DNA of 64,000 bases from Aculops lycopersici (GCA_015350385.1 WNKI01000004.1:1798170-1862169); one strand, 5' to 3'. Positions 10,306 to 21,629 are shown, counted from the stretch's first letter. Numbers and translations are program-made. The notes: generated by a model from the letters alone, not told the origin.

Positions 10306-13300
10306 CGTCGTGGGTCGCCCTCGACTTCTTCGTCTTGGTTGCCTGTTAAGGGGAAAACAATCGACTTAATCTGCAGTAGACTGGAGCCGTGAGTTCTAAC
10401 TTCAACTTCGACTAAAACGAAGACGACACCGAGAAACAAGATAAGAAGAAGAAGAAGAAGAAGCTGAGGACAACGAAGCGACGAAGATAACAACAAAGGG
10501 GAGTCTCACAATTTAGGAAAGTTGAGGAGAGAGGAGTTACATAACAACACTCTCACACCTAAACTCTCCTCTTACCTGCTCACTGACTTGTTTCGCTCAC
10601 CTGGCCAACCAATTGTCTGAATGCCTCGAGTAAGACTTTGGAGAGTCAAAGTCAAGCTACCACTACCTTTTAGTTGCTCTCAACTTTGGAACAGTATGAG
10701 TAACAACAAGAAGAACCACAACGAGACTAGCGACAAGAACAAGAGCATCGCAAGCAACGACGACGACGACTAACGAGTTCGGGAAGACAGCAGCAGCAGC
10801 AACAAGTGTTGGTTAAGTTGGAGCGGATTGCATGGGGCTAAAATTGGGTCTCAGTCGGCAAATGGGCAAGTGAGCAACTGAGTGAGTGGTGAGTCCGACA
10901 GACTGTCTAATGGTCTACCGATGAGAGTGTTTGAATTTGAAACTCCAACTAACTGTAGCTCGCTTGATAGCTAGCTAGCTAGCTACACAGATTGCCACTT
11001 TTCCATAGGCCACCGCTGTAATTCCAAGCACACAAAATACCACCTGTTGTCTCCTCCTTTCTCTCACCCTCTCGCTCGCTCGCTCGCCAAGTGTTTTGCC
11101 CGGCGCCATTTTGCGACCGTCATGGTGTTCAAGTCGTTTAAGGTATAGATCAAATCAATGATTCACAGGTGAACCGATCGGTTGCTCGCCGATGATTTGT
11201 CTTTGTCCCGGGTGTTGAAAGTGAGTGGGAATTCTGTGCCGCAGTGAGGTCACAACTAACTGTTGGGCGATATCGAGCTACATCGCAAGAGGAGAGCCAC
11301 CTGTTGATGTTGTCGAAGTTGCTGTTGTTCGTGTTTAAGCTCGAGAAGAAAAGCCAACTGGAGGTTTAGTGATAATAGTATCCCAGCTTGAACGGAACAA
11401 CAACAACCCGTAGGCGAGACAATTGCAACAGGAACAAAAACACAAAGCCGACAGCCAACCTCAAACGTGATGACCAAAACGAAAAAACTCCACATTTTCC
11501 TGTATATATTTGCACAAACAAAAATTTTAGGTACCAATAATATGAAATTTTCTCCTTCCATCATCTCAAATCTTCTTCAATCCCAAATCCTAACAATAAA
11601 GTGCCAAGTGATTGGTGTTTTAGGAAGGAGTCGTTCCATTAGAAACAGCTTGCTATTATTGTTATTGTTATCATTGTTGCGATTGCAATTGCGGTTGCTG
11701 CTAGTTGTTATTGATGTTAATGTTATCTCTTGGTCGTGAACTTTTCACGCCTTTTTCATTGACTCTCGCTAATGACACTCGACTTCCGCCACCAACGGCT
11801 CAAGTGAAAGTCAGGAAGTGGTTGAAAACATGGAGCACCGCTGGTGTCGTCAGGCTTATCCATCTTTTTTTGCCCGGAAGTGAGTGACGGTCAAGAGTGA
11901 GAAAGGGAAAAAGTGGAGCATTTTTTCTCGTTCTCTCTCTTTTGAATCAACCCGCTTTCTTGCTACAAGTTGCCAGTTTTTGTATTGTTATGCTTTCCTC
12001 GATCCAACTATGTGTTGAGCTGAACACTGCTTACTATCGTCCATATGATTGAGATCGAAATTTGTATTGCAATTTGTAGCTCTATAAACTATGCGTCAGC
12101 CTAATTTGAAGAGAGTCCGGTATGAATGAGATCAATTTGCCAACTTCCTTCCGGCTGTCGGCGCGACTTCAACGTTAGAATCCGGGAGTTCCAAGTTTCA
12201 ATTTGTTGGCCAGTTGGTCTACAGAAATGTGCGCTTGGACAACAGGTGTCCATCAAGTCTATGGCAGGGTGCTGATCAGTGAGGGAATACTAGATTTTTT
12301 GTTGGGGAAAAGCCAACGAGATAGAGTTTCTCGCAGTTGCAGCGGAAGAAAATGGAATTGAACATGTTTAGAGCAAAAGTTGACGGTGAGGTAGTCAGAA
12401 TAGGGGAGTAGTCAGATGGATAGATAGACAGACTCCCAGATAGGTGGTTAAATGAATGAATGGGAATGGAAGCCTAGTGTCTTAGCCAACAGATGATGGC
12501 CAACTCAAGACACAAGCGAAGCAAATAAAACAACAGCGACTCAAATCATTCGGTGCTCATGTCAACGGTATGCTCGCCGGCTACCTGTTACCTGAGTAAC
12601 AGGTAGCTGGCTAGCCAGCCAGCCAGCTTGCTAGCTAGAGGGTGAGAAGCCACCAAGCGAGCGACGCTCGCCAGTAGTGGGCAACGAGAAAACAGCACCA
12701 TGAATTGAACGACACACAACCTGTTGAATTCTTACTTCCACCTCCTCGAACAGAAACTTGAGACTCAGTGCAACCGCTCGTTGTTAGTTCTCATAGACGA
12801 CACACTCATAGTCGCCGCCGCCGCCATCAGCCCCTTCGCTCTATTGGCTTCCTGGCAAGCCACTGGCCGGCAAGCTAGCTGGCTAACTTTGCGCAATCGA
12901 ATTGCAAGCCCCTAACTCGCACCGGCCAGCCGGTTGATGGGTTTGCTGGTCGGCAAGCCAAGTAAGCGTAAGCGGGAGTGTGTATTTGTAGAACTTAAAC
13001 CCCTCAGAACCAAATCTGGCACTTAAATTTCTATTCACTTTCTCTCTAAACTCGTCCGTCCGCTTACTAGCTGGCTGGCTGGCTACCTGAAACTTGAAAC
13101 CCGGAACTTGGACTGGTACCGAGCAATACACACACACAAGCTAGCCACTCTCTCCCTCTCTTTCTCTCCTTCTTTCACTCTAGCGATTGAAGGTGGAGGC
13201 TAATCTCGTTAGTCCTCGCAGCAACCATCAAGCAGCCAGACAAGACCAACGAGTGGTCGGGGATACAAAATAAGTGGCCATTAACTGGCGGCTAGCATGT

Positions 13301-13556
13301 CGAGCTATTGTTCTGGCCCACCACCATAGCTAAAGCCAACGATAACTTCGGCTTCTATGTAAGCTAATATTAAACATTTGTCACCTGTTCCTCACGATGA
13401 GAATTGATAGCGAGTGGGTGAGTGTTGGTTTGTATGTGACCAGTCATGTCAATCTTCGAAACAAGATTGTTTATTCTATCAGGTTTCTTCTTTGGTCCTT
13501 TCTTAGATCATGCCTGTTGCTGTTGTTCTAAGCTTACCCCCACCAGTGTCCAACAC
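10306..13556. other. Gene-poor interval after the protease
   Basis: About 3.25 kb without a recognisable gene. It probably starts with the protease 3' UTR. It contains CAG/GAC-rich simple sequence near 10740-10810, an AGCT tetranucleotide tract at about 10969-10984, GGCT/CCAG-rich stretches near 12600-12640 and 13070-13085, and CAACARGTG-type motifs at 10800, 11041, 11298 and 12240. Frames such as 11256-11564(-) and 11467-11739(+) have no family features. Regulatory DNA or an unrecognised non-coding transcript are both possible. Confidence 0.5.
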
Positions 13557-14234
13557 TCAGGTAATATCACGCCGGGGCAAATTCGATGGCAAGTTTGCTT
13601 GATCTGGGGGATGGTTGTAGCGGCGCCTCTCACGGGCCATACTGATTCTAATGTTGGCCAATTCGTGAGCTACAAACAACATTCGGCCACTAATGGTTAG
13701 TGCAAAGACCCAAACAACAAGCGATGACCAAACGCTGAATTGGCACGTTTCTAAATCTGCAAAGAATCCCTTAACGTCAATCTGTTGGGTATTGTTTGTG
13801 ATAACCATTGAGGCAGCCGCTGCCTCGCAACCCTTAGAAAATCTCTCCTCCACTGCATTGCACCAGACGGCGAAGCCTGCTGATACTAAAATTCCGCTAA
13901 TAAATATAAGAATGGCCACTATTAGGGTGGATAAGGTGATCTTAAATGTGACGTCAAACGTTTGCCTCGATCCCTTGTAGAGCATCACAGAAGTTTTGAC
14001 CAATTTTATAAAGGCCAATAGTACCGAGCCCGCGGCAATTAATACTGAGAGATAGCAATAGAATGATGAGGCCCAAAATGGAGTGAACTCGCCAGTGTCC
14101 TCATATTTGCCCGTGGAGAATAGTAGGCAATGATTTGAGAAGGAATAGAGGTGGGTCCATAAGGATGCTAGAAAGCTAATGCCTAGTATTATGCAAACCG
14201 AATAAGCTGCACATAATAGGACTAATAGTAACAT
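13557..14234 (-). CDS. TMEM179-like four-pass membrane protein
   Basis: 225 residues in one exon with four hydrophobic segments, near residues 5-27, 58-80, 98-122 and 167-185. Two blocks resemble the TMEM179 family of animals: the loop CLLFSTG after TM1, and VSAGFAVWCNAVEE at the end of TM3, both with conserved cysteines. The cellular role of TMEM179 is poorly defined. The C-terminal tail is cytosolic, Arg- and Pro-rich. Gene ends lie in GC-rich DNA with no close neighbours. The family assignment rests on topology and two motifs. Confidence 0.72.
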   Translation of the reverse strand: MLLLVLLCAAYSVCIILGISFLASLWTHLYSFSNHCLLFSTGKYEDTGEFTPFWASSFYCYLSVLIAAGSVLLAFIKLVKTSVMLYKGSRQTFDVTFKITLSTLIVAILIFISGILVSAGFAVWCNAVEERFSKGCEAAAASMVITNNTQQIDVKGFFADLETCQFSVWSSLVVWVFALTISGRMLFVAHELANIRISMARERRRYNHPPDQANLPSNLPRRDIT

Positions 14235-15533
14235 CTTCGTTGTATTTCTTTATCTATGCTTTTGATAAGCTGTTAATATGCTAAATTTGGAGGCATATTT
14301 CCTATTACATGACTTTGAATTGCAAAATGGTCTATTCAATTAGAATCGAATAAAGTTTTAGGCCATGATGAATGACAAGCTGCAAATTCGATCGCTTTCA
14401 TCGAAACAACAACAAATGACGCACAAATTTTTCCCCATTTTCCGTGCGCCACTATTTGGCTGCACGTTTCAACACAATAGAAACTCAAAGATGATCGCGA
14501 TATCCACATTGATTCGCTTGATACGATCCACCCTAGATCGTGGCCGGCCTTTTGCATATCGATTATCGATTACAAGTGTCAAATGATCGTATACATTTAT
14601 ATTGATATATAAATAAGATTTGCCTTTGCAAGGGTCAAGCCACTGACCGCAAGTTGAATTAAGAAGAGGTTGATGGAGAGAGATAAGCGGTCGATTGCCC
14701 TTGAGTTTGTCGAGAACAGATCCAGGATGTTGTTGTTGCCGCTGTGGATATTATTAACCTGTTGACTCTTTTGCCGGCGGGAAAACCACACCAGACTCTT
14801 TTGCATCAGGCTTTCGATACTTCAGGTATTTCCTCATGGGCTTTTAACATTGAAAGATGTTTCACCTGTTCGAAGGTGTTACTCGCGCATATGGGTTTTT
14901 CAAACATTCGAAAGCCACCATATTTGTTGCTACCGCCGTGAATACCTGATTAAAGTAGGTAGAATGAGGTAAGAAATTGGCCTGTATGCGTGTTTTCCGC
15001 TTTAAACTTCACATTAAAATCACTAAGAAAAACACCATCAACAACATCACTCCAGCAGAAGCAACAACAACAACAACAACAAACAAACAAACAAACAAGA
15101 ATAAGAAAACGAGTCTCGCTCTCGGTGGTTATTTCCCATGGTGCCTGTTATCTCCCTGCATTGCCCTTATATCTTGTAGCGCTAAAACTATCGCCACCAC
15201 CTTTTCGTTGCCACTTTAAGCTAAGTTAGCTTAGCTAACTAACGCTGCTGCCATAGGCATGCGCCAGTAAAGCTAGTTAACGTTTATATCACGAGCGCCA
15301 CTTGTTGATGTGGCGCCATCGCCGAGGATGTGGCCGTGGTGATGGCGGTTTTGTTGCCAAGACGTCTGCTGTTGCTAAAGCTAGCGCATCGACGACTTAC
15401 GGTTATCCCTCAAGACATCGGCCTCCATCGGAGCAGATAGAGATAGCTACAAAACTATGACTAAAGCAACGACGTCGACAACGGACTTGACGACCACGAC
15501 GACTACGACCATGATGATAATAGCACCGAGGAC
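14235..15533. other. Interval upstream of TMEM179 and of the Gly/Tyr-rich gene
   Basis: About 1.3 kb between divergent genes. Two adjoining ATCGAT palindrome cores lie at 14557-14570, about 320 bp upstream of the TMEM179 ATG. A (CAA)n/(CAAA)n tract lies near 15063-15098, and CACTTGTTG at 15299-15307. Short frames here look like simple-sequence artefacts. Confidence 0.45.
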
Positions 15534-15573
15534 TATATAAACCCTCGGAGAATTCCAGTCGAAGTCATCAGTT
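15534..15573 (+). promoter_or_regulatory. TATA box and initiator
   Basis: TATATAA at 15534-15540 is followed about 30 bp later by TCAGTT (15568-15573), the arthropod initiator consensus. This is a textbook focused core promoter, about 120 bp upstream of the Gly/Tyr-rich protein ATG, and suggests strong tissue-specific transcription. Confidence 0.75.
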
Positions 15574-15690
15574 TGCCTAGCTAGTTCTCCAAGTTAACTT
15601 CCGGTAATTTGCAATAACCAAACCACAAGGCCAAGTTCAGTTTAGTTTCAATAGACACACAAACAAACAAGCAAAAACCAAGCACCAAAA

Positions 15691-15954
15691 ATGAACGCCA
15701 AGCTATTCATCATTTGCGCCCTCCTCGTTGCCCTCGCCGCCATGATGGCTGAGGCCCACCACCATCACCGACACGGTCACTACGGACACGGTCAACGTCT
15801 TGGTGGATACGGCGGCGGCTACGGATACCAAGGAGGTTACGGCGGAGGATACGGCGGAAACTACGGCGGCTACAGCTCCGGCTATGGCTACGGAAACGGC
15901 GGATACTATGGCGGTTACGGAAATGGAGGCTACGGAGCCTACGGTGGATACTAA
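15691..15954 (+). CDS. Small secreted Gly/Tyr-rich protein
   Basis: 87 residues. Residues 1-22 are a clear signal peptide (MNAKLFIICALLVALAAMMAEA), then a His-rich stretch (AHHHHRHGHYGHG), then GGYGG/GYGGNYGG repeats to the end. This composition is typical of arthropod cuticle or structural secreted proteins, and His/Gly/Tyr-rich peptides can also be antimicrobial or metal-binding; sequence alone does not decide. Supported as a gene by the TATA/initiator pair upstream and AATAAA at 16098-16103. The repeat is low-complexity, so homology naming is unsafe. Confidence 0.8.
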   Translation: MNAKLFIICALLVALAAMMAEAHHHHRHGHYGHGQRLGGYGGGYGYQGGYGGGYGGNYGGYSSGYGYGNGGYYGGYGNGGYGAYGGY

Positions 15955-16097
15955 GCTCAGCCAATTGCCATACCAATCGAGAGGAATGGAGCAGCAAAGC
16001 TGTTAGAATTCTGAGAACCCGACGCACATTGACGGACGACAATTATTCGAACTCTTTGTTTGATTGAAGTATTACGTTTGAAATGCAATATAATGAA

Positions 16098-16103
16098 AAT
16101 AAA
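16098..16103 (+). terminator. Polyadenylation signal AATAAA
   Basis: AATAAA lies 144 bp after the stop of the Gly/Tyr-rich gene, in an A-rich stretch; it likely sets the mRNA end. Confidence 0.6.
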
Positions 16104-16822
16104 AATAATCATGACAACAAGAACGACGATGACAGCAACGGTAACTAGACGAGTGCAGTTGTCCTCTTTTGAGGCATCTTAGAACTTTCGGTTAATCAGT
16201 CAGTCGATCGCATCACTCAAATCAGGTTCTAAGTCTAGACTTTTCATATCTCTTCTCCTTCTCTATCAGATTGTTACCTCTCGTGCAACAAGTGATTTAT
16301 GCTTCTCATGAGCGTTAGTGTGCTTTTGGAACAAACTAACGAGCCGAGAAGATGTCATGCAATAATTCGCATTTTCATGTCACACTAAGTGAGGCTATAA
16401 GTAAATCAAACAACCTGTTGTGTTGCTAGTTTTTTTCTTCTCATCCCGGACTGACTGATAGCTGCCGGCGGATGACAACCTTATAAGGCGCAATTTGGTA
16501 AGCGGGCAAGAGGGGCGACAATCTTGAAGCGAACATCGGGGTTGTAAACAGCAGTAATCAGGTGCTACAGTGCCTATTAAAAGTAAAATAAATTATCATA
16601 AATAGTACTTTGTTGTTGTTGGGATATCGGTCATTATTATTTTACGAATAATTATATATGGCATACTTTGAATCACCTATAGGGTGGGTGTCACACATTT
16701 TGCTGTACTGTCTATCTCACTAAACTGTCAAGCTCTTTGGATTCTGGTTCGTGAGACCTGGTTACGATGTTTGTTATTGTGCTCAATCATTGCACAGTCG
16801 ATTTCCAACATTTTGAAGGAAT
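16104..16822. other. Intergenic DNA
   Basis: About 0.7 kb between the convergent Gly/Tyr-rich gene and acid phosphatase. It holds CAACAAGTG at 16286-16294 and AT-rich DNA near 16580-16680, probably the phosphatase 3' UTR. No gene seen. Confidence 0.5.
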
Positions 16823-18568
16823 TTAAGCCATCGCCACTGGCTCTAGGCCGCAATCGTGTGTCCACTCCTGCTTGATAGGGAAATTTTGACTAGACTTTGT
16901 AATGGTGACTTCGTCAACAATAGTACCCGATTGGTCATCAGATACCTGCTCGAAGCGTAGGCCGCACCTGGTGGCTGTCAGTCGGGTGTAGCCGTAATCA
17001 GAAATCTGCTTGATTGATCCAGTTGCTGGCTTGTCGTTGAAAGGATCGATGCGCTCCTGACAACCAGCCGATCCACTGATAATGTGTACAGGTGCCTCGG
17101 GGTTTTGATAAGGATCATTGGGATCAGTAGTTCCATTCATGACGGTTCCATTGTAGATCGGTAGGAATCGTTCATATTGATGCTCGTGTGAATATAACTC
17201 AACATCTACACCGTACTCATAGAATAGCTTCTCCAATGCAAATGTCCCTGCAAAGGGTAATCCTCTCCTGAGTATATTGCTATCTTTCGAACAATCATCG
17301 CCATCGCGACTGGAGCAATACATTGGCCTGTGTCCAAAAACAATAATCCATGGTCGCCTAGCGCGCTCCGTGGGCTTGTTAGCAAACTCGAGATCCTTCT
17401 TTAGCCATTCATATTGATGATATAATGGGTCGAGGCCTGCGGAGCTGAGGAAATAATAGAACTCTGTTGAGATAGAGACAAAGTGCACAGGTCCCATGTT
17501 GAACGAGTAATAAAAGTTGTTCCTCCTTATAGGTGTCGAGCCACCACTATTGATCATGGTGAATCTGTGGTTGTAATGGGTGAAATTTTGCTTAACCTCA
17601 TGATTGCCAACTGATGTTTGGTACAATACCCGTGCCGCGATAGGTTCAATTTTGCGCATAAACTCGTCACCGACTTGACCTAGTTGAGTGTCCAAGTCGT
17701 AGGCAAAATCTCCATTATGAATTATAGCATCGTATTTGTTATTGTCAACATCCTTAATCAAACGGTCAATAGATTTACCGTTGACTAGACCAAGATCTCC
17801 GTACAGTGCCATGCGCAACTCCCTTGATGTGTCGGATAAGTTTCTTGCAAAGTAACGATAGGTTTTGCTTGAAAACTCATGGCTTCTCTTGCGACAACTT
17901 TCGACGCCGTATGGGTTAGTGACAACCTTGTACAAATAGATCACATCAGCAACGGCTGACACCTCGAGGTTCTCCATTCTTGCGCGATATGTGATGAGGG
18001 TTCGATTGCTCTTGCCTGAGTCTCGAATCCATTTCTGGTCAGTCTCAATGATATTTGCAGCCTCTCTTTCAGCTTCGACTCGCCTAATGTTTGTGCAAGT
18101 TCTACCATCAGAAGCCTTGCAATACATCAGAAAGGATGTGGTGGGCTCCATCGTTGCCCAAGTGACGTAGACCTCAGACGAATTTTTGCCCATCGATAGA
18201 TGAATTTGCTCGGGTGTGTAGAGTTTCGCATCATGCAAGCGTGTCGATGTTACATGTAATAGATTACGTTGCTCTTGGAAGCTTTGGTGGCTGTACCTAT
18301 ATTGATTCAGATGTGAACCAATCGCAATTCCGAGGATAAGGATTATCCATCCAGGAATGCGGTATCTCTTCTCCTCTCCTGGTTGGTGCTCTTGAAGAGG
18401 TGCAATATCCTCGCGTCTCTCTATATTTTTAAAACTTTCATTCAACGAGGGTGTTGAATTATGGAATAATTTGTAGGTGTTTGTATCTGGGTTACCCATT
18501 AAAGGTCTCTTGGGTCCTTTACCAGACTTGGAATCCTTAACCAATATATTAATAGAGTTTGTTGCCAT
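16823..18568 (-). CDS. Purple acid phosphatase, ACP7-like, membrane-anchored
   Basis: 581 residues, single exon. A cytosolic ~70-residue N-terminus and a hydrophobic segment at 71-86 (IPGWIILILGIAIGSH) suggest a type II membrane protein; most animal ACP7-type enzymes have a signal peptide. A fibronectin-like PAP N domain follows (PEQIHLSMGKNSSEVYVTW). The dinuclear-metal phosphatase signature is complete: GDLG, GDFAYD (the Tyr gives the purple charge-transfer colour), GNHE, GHRPMYC and HEHQYER. The C-terminal domain contains HIISGSAGCQE. It should hydrolyse phosphomonoesters in an acidic or extracellular compartment, substrate unknown. Downstream on the same strand from APC4, 429 bp away. Confidence 0.92.
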   Translation of the reverse strand: MATNSINILVKDSKSGKGPKRPLMGNPDTNTYKLFHNSTPSLNESFKNIERREDIAPLQEHQPGEEKRYRIPGWIILILGIAIGSHLNQYRYSHQSFQEQRNLLHVTSTRLHDAKLYTPEQIHLSMGKNSSEVYVTWATMEPTTSFLMYCKASDGRTCTNIRRVEAEREAANIIETDQKWIRDSGKSNRTLITYRARMENLEVSAVADVIYLYKVVTNPYGVESCRKRSHEFSSKTYRYFARNLSDTSRELRMALYGDLGLVNGKSIDRLIKDVDNNKYDAIIHNGDFAYDLDTQLGQVGDEFMRKIEPIAARVLYQTSVGNHEVKQNFTHYNHRFTMINSGGSTPIRRNNFYYSFNMGPVHFVSISTEFYYFLSSAGLDPLYHQYEWLKKDLEFANKPTERARRPWIIVFGHRPMYCSSRDGDDCSKDSNILRRGLPFAGTFALEKLFYEYGVDVELYSHEHQYERFLPIYNGTVMNGTTDPNDPYQNPEAPVHIISGSAGCQERIDPFNDKPATGSIKQISDYGYTRLTATRCGLRFEQVSDDQSGTIVDEVTITKSSQNFPIKQEWTHDCGLEPVAMA

Positions 18569-18997
18569 TTTGTCCTATTTGCTGTTTTTGATACAGTAAT
18601 TATCGATCTTATTACTACTTCTTGATGTCAATTATATCATTTTGATAGTATTTGGAACAGTATTAACTATCCAACTTTGAGAATATTGCGGCACTATTAG
18701 ACGTTCTGGATTGTTTATTTCAATTTATCTTGAGCATTCACAGTGCGAATAGATGAGTAATAATGAGTGCGCAGTTGCAACGCGCACTGCACATTACATG
18801 TATATACCGGACCCAAGCGGACGGTGCATGAAGCGGGTGTTTCGCGCACACTCTTGGCAATGGTGTTTTGTTTACAGCGCAAGTTGCCAAGTGCATACTG
18901 TTTATTTTTGGTGCATGCAACTTGTCTAGACATGGACCAAATGTCCATCCCTTCATCTTATTGAAGTATAATTTATTTAACTAATTTCATCAATAGA
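18569..18997. other. APC4 to acid phosphatase spacer
   Basis: 429 bp. It holds the APC4 polyadenylation signal (AATAAA on the minus strand, 18972-18977) about 20 bp after the stop, and presumably the promoter of the phosphatase. No coding signal. Confidence 0.55.
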
Positions 18998-21337
18998 TTA
19001 AATGAGATCTGTATCGATGAAACTTTCATCAATTTTCTCGTCGCCAACAATTTTATCGTCAGCGATCTGAGACTTCTTCGTTAGACTGTCTAGTGTGTAT
19101 AAATGTAACCTCTTGTTACCAAATGATGTGAACGCTATCAACTTCCGGCCACTGCCTACGAAAAGCTTATCCCCTATGATTCCCTCTATCTTCTTGACTA
19201 ACATTTCCGGCTCATGCTTCCTCTCTTCAGGAGGTTCAGTTTGGAGGTCCACTTTGAGGACAACCTGTGAGCTGTATCTGTCGATGCTATCATTGGTCTT
19301 GAAGATCTTGGAAATGTCCTTAGACGTGCGTTCGACTAAATCCGGATCCTCGAGAATCTTCGCCAACTCCGAGTGGATGATTATAGTATCCTTTTTCGTC
19401 TCGTTAACAACAAGAAAGTATATGGCCTTATTAGTAAAGAATCTGGCATCCTGGATTAGTAGGTCGTCTCTAGTTGGGGTCTGAAATTCTAGTGAGATCA
19501 GTTTGAAAGTTTTGTTTTCCAGAGATTGCACAATGAGATAGTATTTAGATGTCGGGCATTGTTTTCCAGGAAAGAGAGTGTAATGTGTGTTGCCATCAGT
19601 CTCAACTTGAATGCATTCCGTTGGAGCATTGCGCAAAAAGTCTTTCATTATTACAATATGGCAACTATTTTCCGAGCATAGTTTGAAATTTTCAGCAATA
19701 GATGCAAATGTATCATCTATAGCCTTACTTGTAGTTTTGTGTTCCTGAATGAGTGATGTTTCGGCATTATGTGGATAGAAAAGTAGGTTATCCTCCACAT
19801 GGTCTATTCGTCTTTTGTAGAAATCTATCCATAAATTAGACCCAGGTTTCTCAAAGGAATACTTTAACCTGGTCAATGGCTCGTTCTTTAGGTATTGACC
19901 GACCTGTTCGAGGGTGAAATTACTACAAGTCGGCCTTTGTGATTGATTAGCGTTGAGTTCGAGACTGAGATCATCATTTGTGCTATAATCGAAGTTTTCC
20001 ACAATAAAATCTTGGATGAGGTATAATTTTTTTTGATTACTACTCTTAATATCGCCAGCAGCTGCAGCACCAGTGTGTTCTCCATTCATGCTGCAGGCGA
20101 TAGAGATTAGCCATTCAAAGAACGCCTTAGTGCTCTCTAGAGAGTGACCTATGACCTGTTGCAACTCAGCCAACTTGAATATCATCGCTCCTACTGCTTT
20201 CATGGCTTCCACTGTCGGCGCATCCATGAGGCCAACGTTGCCGAACCTTTGCTTCCATAATGACATACCACGTAAAAGATTGAGGTCGCTTTGTAGGTGA
20301 AAACAACATTTGATTGCATTCTTGACAATCAGATTCTGGACCCGGAGACAGGTTTGCTCGATAGCTGTATTCAGCTTCTTCAGGCCTTTTTCAGACATAT
20401 CAGTTATGAATTTCTCCAAGTTATCACTTATTCTTGAATCCTCATCTAAGGGAGCTCCTACAAATAGACTGAGGAATTGGTCGGCGCTAAGAAATGTGTA
20501 ACCACCCATACTATCGTTGGGATTCTTATTTTCTCTACTCCCATATGAGGACAACTTATTATCTAGTCCCGCTAAAACATCTGCCCAACTTGTGGTCATA
20601 GCTTTGATTGTGTCATCTAAATATTCCATTTCGTCTATGATCTTTGCATACATGATAGAAACTTTCAGGACTTCCCTGCTTCTCTCTTGGAGTGTTTCCA
20701 GCTTCATCACTCTCAAAGATGAGATGTTTCCACTCGATATCACAATGGTCAAGAATCTCATGCAACTAGACATGTGTGTTTTGACAATACTAGATGGCGT
20801 GTTGTGCATGGAGACATAAATACTACCCAAATAGAAAAGGCCTAGGGCATATAGCCTAATGACACCATCCTCAGTCGAGATCAATAATATGTTGAGTTGG
20901 TCTTGTTTGTGAGCAAGCTGGTGACTGAATGCCGTTTCTTTTCTCTCAGGCAACACTCCTTCCTCAATCATCTTCCTCTTATTTTCGTCTAGAGGGGAAT
21001 GCTGAAACCAGCTCACAGAGGTGATGGGCTTATCTGTCACTATAGTGTTTATCTCTTTCCCCTTTTCGACTTCGTGCAATGAGCAAACATGTTGTTTGGT
21101 ATTCTTGTTGTAGGCACCAATCGCCAATACTCTTCCATCTGGTCGCCAGGCAACTGATTGAATCTTGCCACCAGGTTGACGATGCCATATACGTTGTAAT
21201 GATAGCAATCTACTACATGTTAAGGCCCCATTACAGAATACTGTGGCCAACAGGTCCATACGAGGGTTCCATTCGATCGTGGTGACCTCGTTGGCCGTTG
21301 TTTTTGACTCGGATAATTTAGGATATAAATGGTTCAT
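18998..21337 (-). CDS. ANAPC4: Anaphase-promoting complex subunit 4
   Basis: 779 residues from the ATG at 21337; the frame extends five codons further only with a TTG. APC4 is a scaffold subunit of the APC/C ubiquitin ligase that drives mitotic exit. The N-terminal WD40 part shows IEWNPRMDLLATVFCNGALTC-like and IQSVAWRPDGRVLAIGAY blades, as in the APC4 WD40 domain. The middle (about residues 230-430) is the helical APC4 'long' domain, and the rest a second beta-propeller portion. Length matches human APC4 (about 800). Single exon. Its promoter faces NDUFS3, from which it is now separated by the transposon block. Confidence 0.88.
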   Translation of the reverse strand: MNHLYPKLSESKTTANEVTTIEWNPRMDLLATVFCNGALTCSRLLSLQRIWHRQPGGKIQSVAWRPDGRVLAIGAYNKNTKQHVCSLHEVEKGKEINTIVTDKPITSVSWFQHSPLDENKRKMIEEGVLPERKETAFSHQLAHKQDQLNILLISTEDGVIRLYALGLFYLGSIYVSMHNTPSSIVKTHMSSCMRFLTIVISSGNISSLRVMKLETLQERSREVLKVSIMYAKIIDEMEYLDDTIKAMTTSWADVLAGLDNKLSSYGSRENKNPNDSMGGYTFLSADQFLSLFVGAPLDEDSRISDNLEKFITDMSEKGLKKLNTAIEQTCLRVQNLIVKNAIKCCFHLQSDLNLLRGMSLWKQRFGNVGLMDAPTVEAMKAVGAMIFKLAELQQVIGHSLESTKAFFEWLISIACSMNGEHTGAAAAGDIKSSNQKKLYLIQDFIVENFDYSTNDDLSLELNANQSQRPTCSNFTLEQVGQYLKNEPLTRLKYSFEKPGSNLWIDFYKRRIDHVEDNLLFYPHNAETSLIQEHKTTSKAIDDTFASIAENFKLCSENSCHIVIMKDFLRNAPTECIQVETDGNTHYTLFPGKQCPTSKYYLIVQSLENKTFKLISLEFQTPTRDDLLIQDARFFTNKAIYFLVVNETKKDTIIIHSELAKILEDPDLVERTSKDISKIFKTNDSIDRYSSQVVLKVDLQTEPPEERKHEPEMLVKKIEGIIGDKLFVGSGRKLIAFTSFGNKRLHLYTLDSLTKKSQIADDKIVGDEKIDESFIDTDLI

Positions 21338-21470
21338 CCTTGAGCAGTTCAATCTAATAATTTTCTGTCATACCAATACAATCTAGCCACAGGTCAATAA
21401 TAACCATGATATAGTCATCCGTTCTCCTGGTTGTATCCACGTGGAAGTTTTACGAAGCGAAGTTGCGCGT
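21338..21470. promoter_or_regulatory. Residual promoter of APC4, left flank of the transposon block
   Basis: About 130 bp between the APC4 start and the first transposon. With 28408-28442 and 36556-36778 it makes up the pre-insertion spacer between APC4 and NDUFS3, roughly 0.4 kb in total. It likely retains the APC4 core promoter. Confidence 0.45.
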
Positions 21471-21475
21471 GAATT

Positions 21476-21617
21476 TGTTGGGCAGTAGCACTGCTCCACT
21501 GTTCCAGTTTACGCGCAAGCACAGCTCGGACGCACAGACCGACTATAAAAGCGGCTGTGCTGCCCGAAAAGCATACAGTTGCACCAAAACACTCGTCTCC
21601 GTCTACGTTTACTAAAA
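21476..21617 (+). repeat. 5' LTR of element A
   Basis: 142 bp starting TGTTGGGCAG and ending ACTAAAA. It holds a TATA box, ACTATAAAA, at 21542-21550. It matches 28261-28402 except for one G/T difference just after the TATA box. The end is not the usual CA. Confidence 0.92.
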
Positions 21618-21629
21618 TGGTAGCAGCGT
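21618..21629 (+). other. Primer-binding site of element A
   Basis: TGGTAGCAGCG begins directly at the LTR edge. It resembles the complement of the 3' end of initiator tRNA-Met (TGGTAGCAGAG), the usual copia primer, with one difference. Confidence 0.75.
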
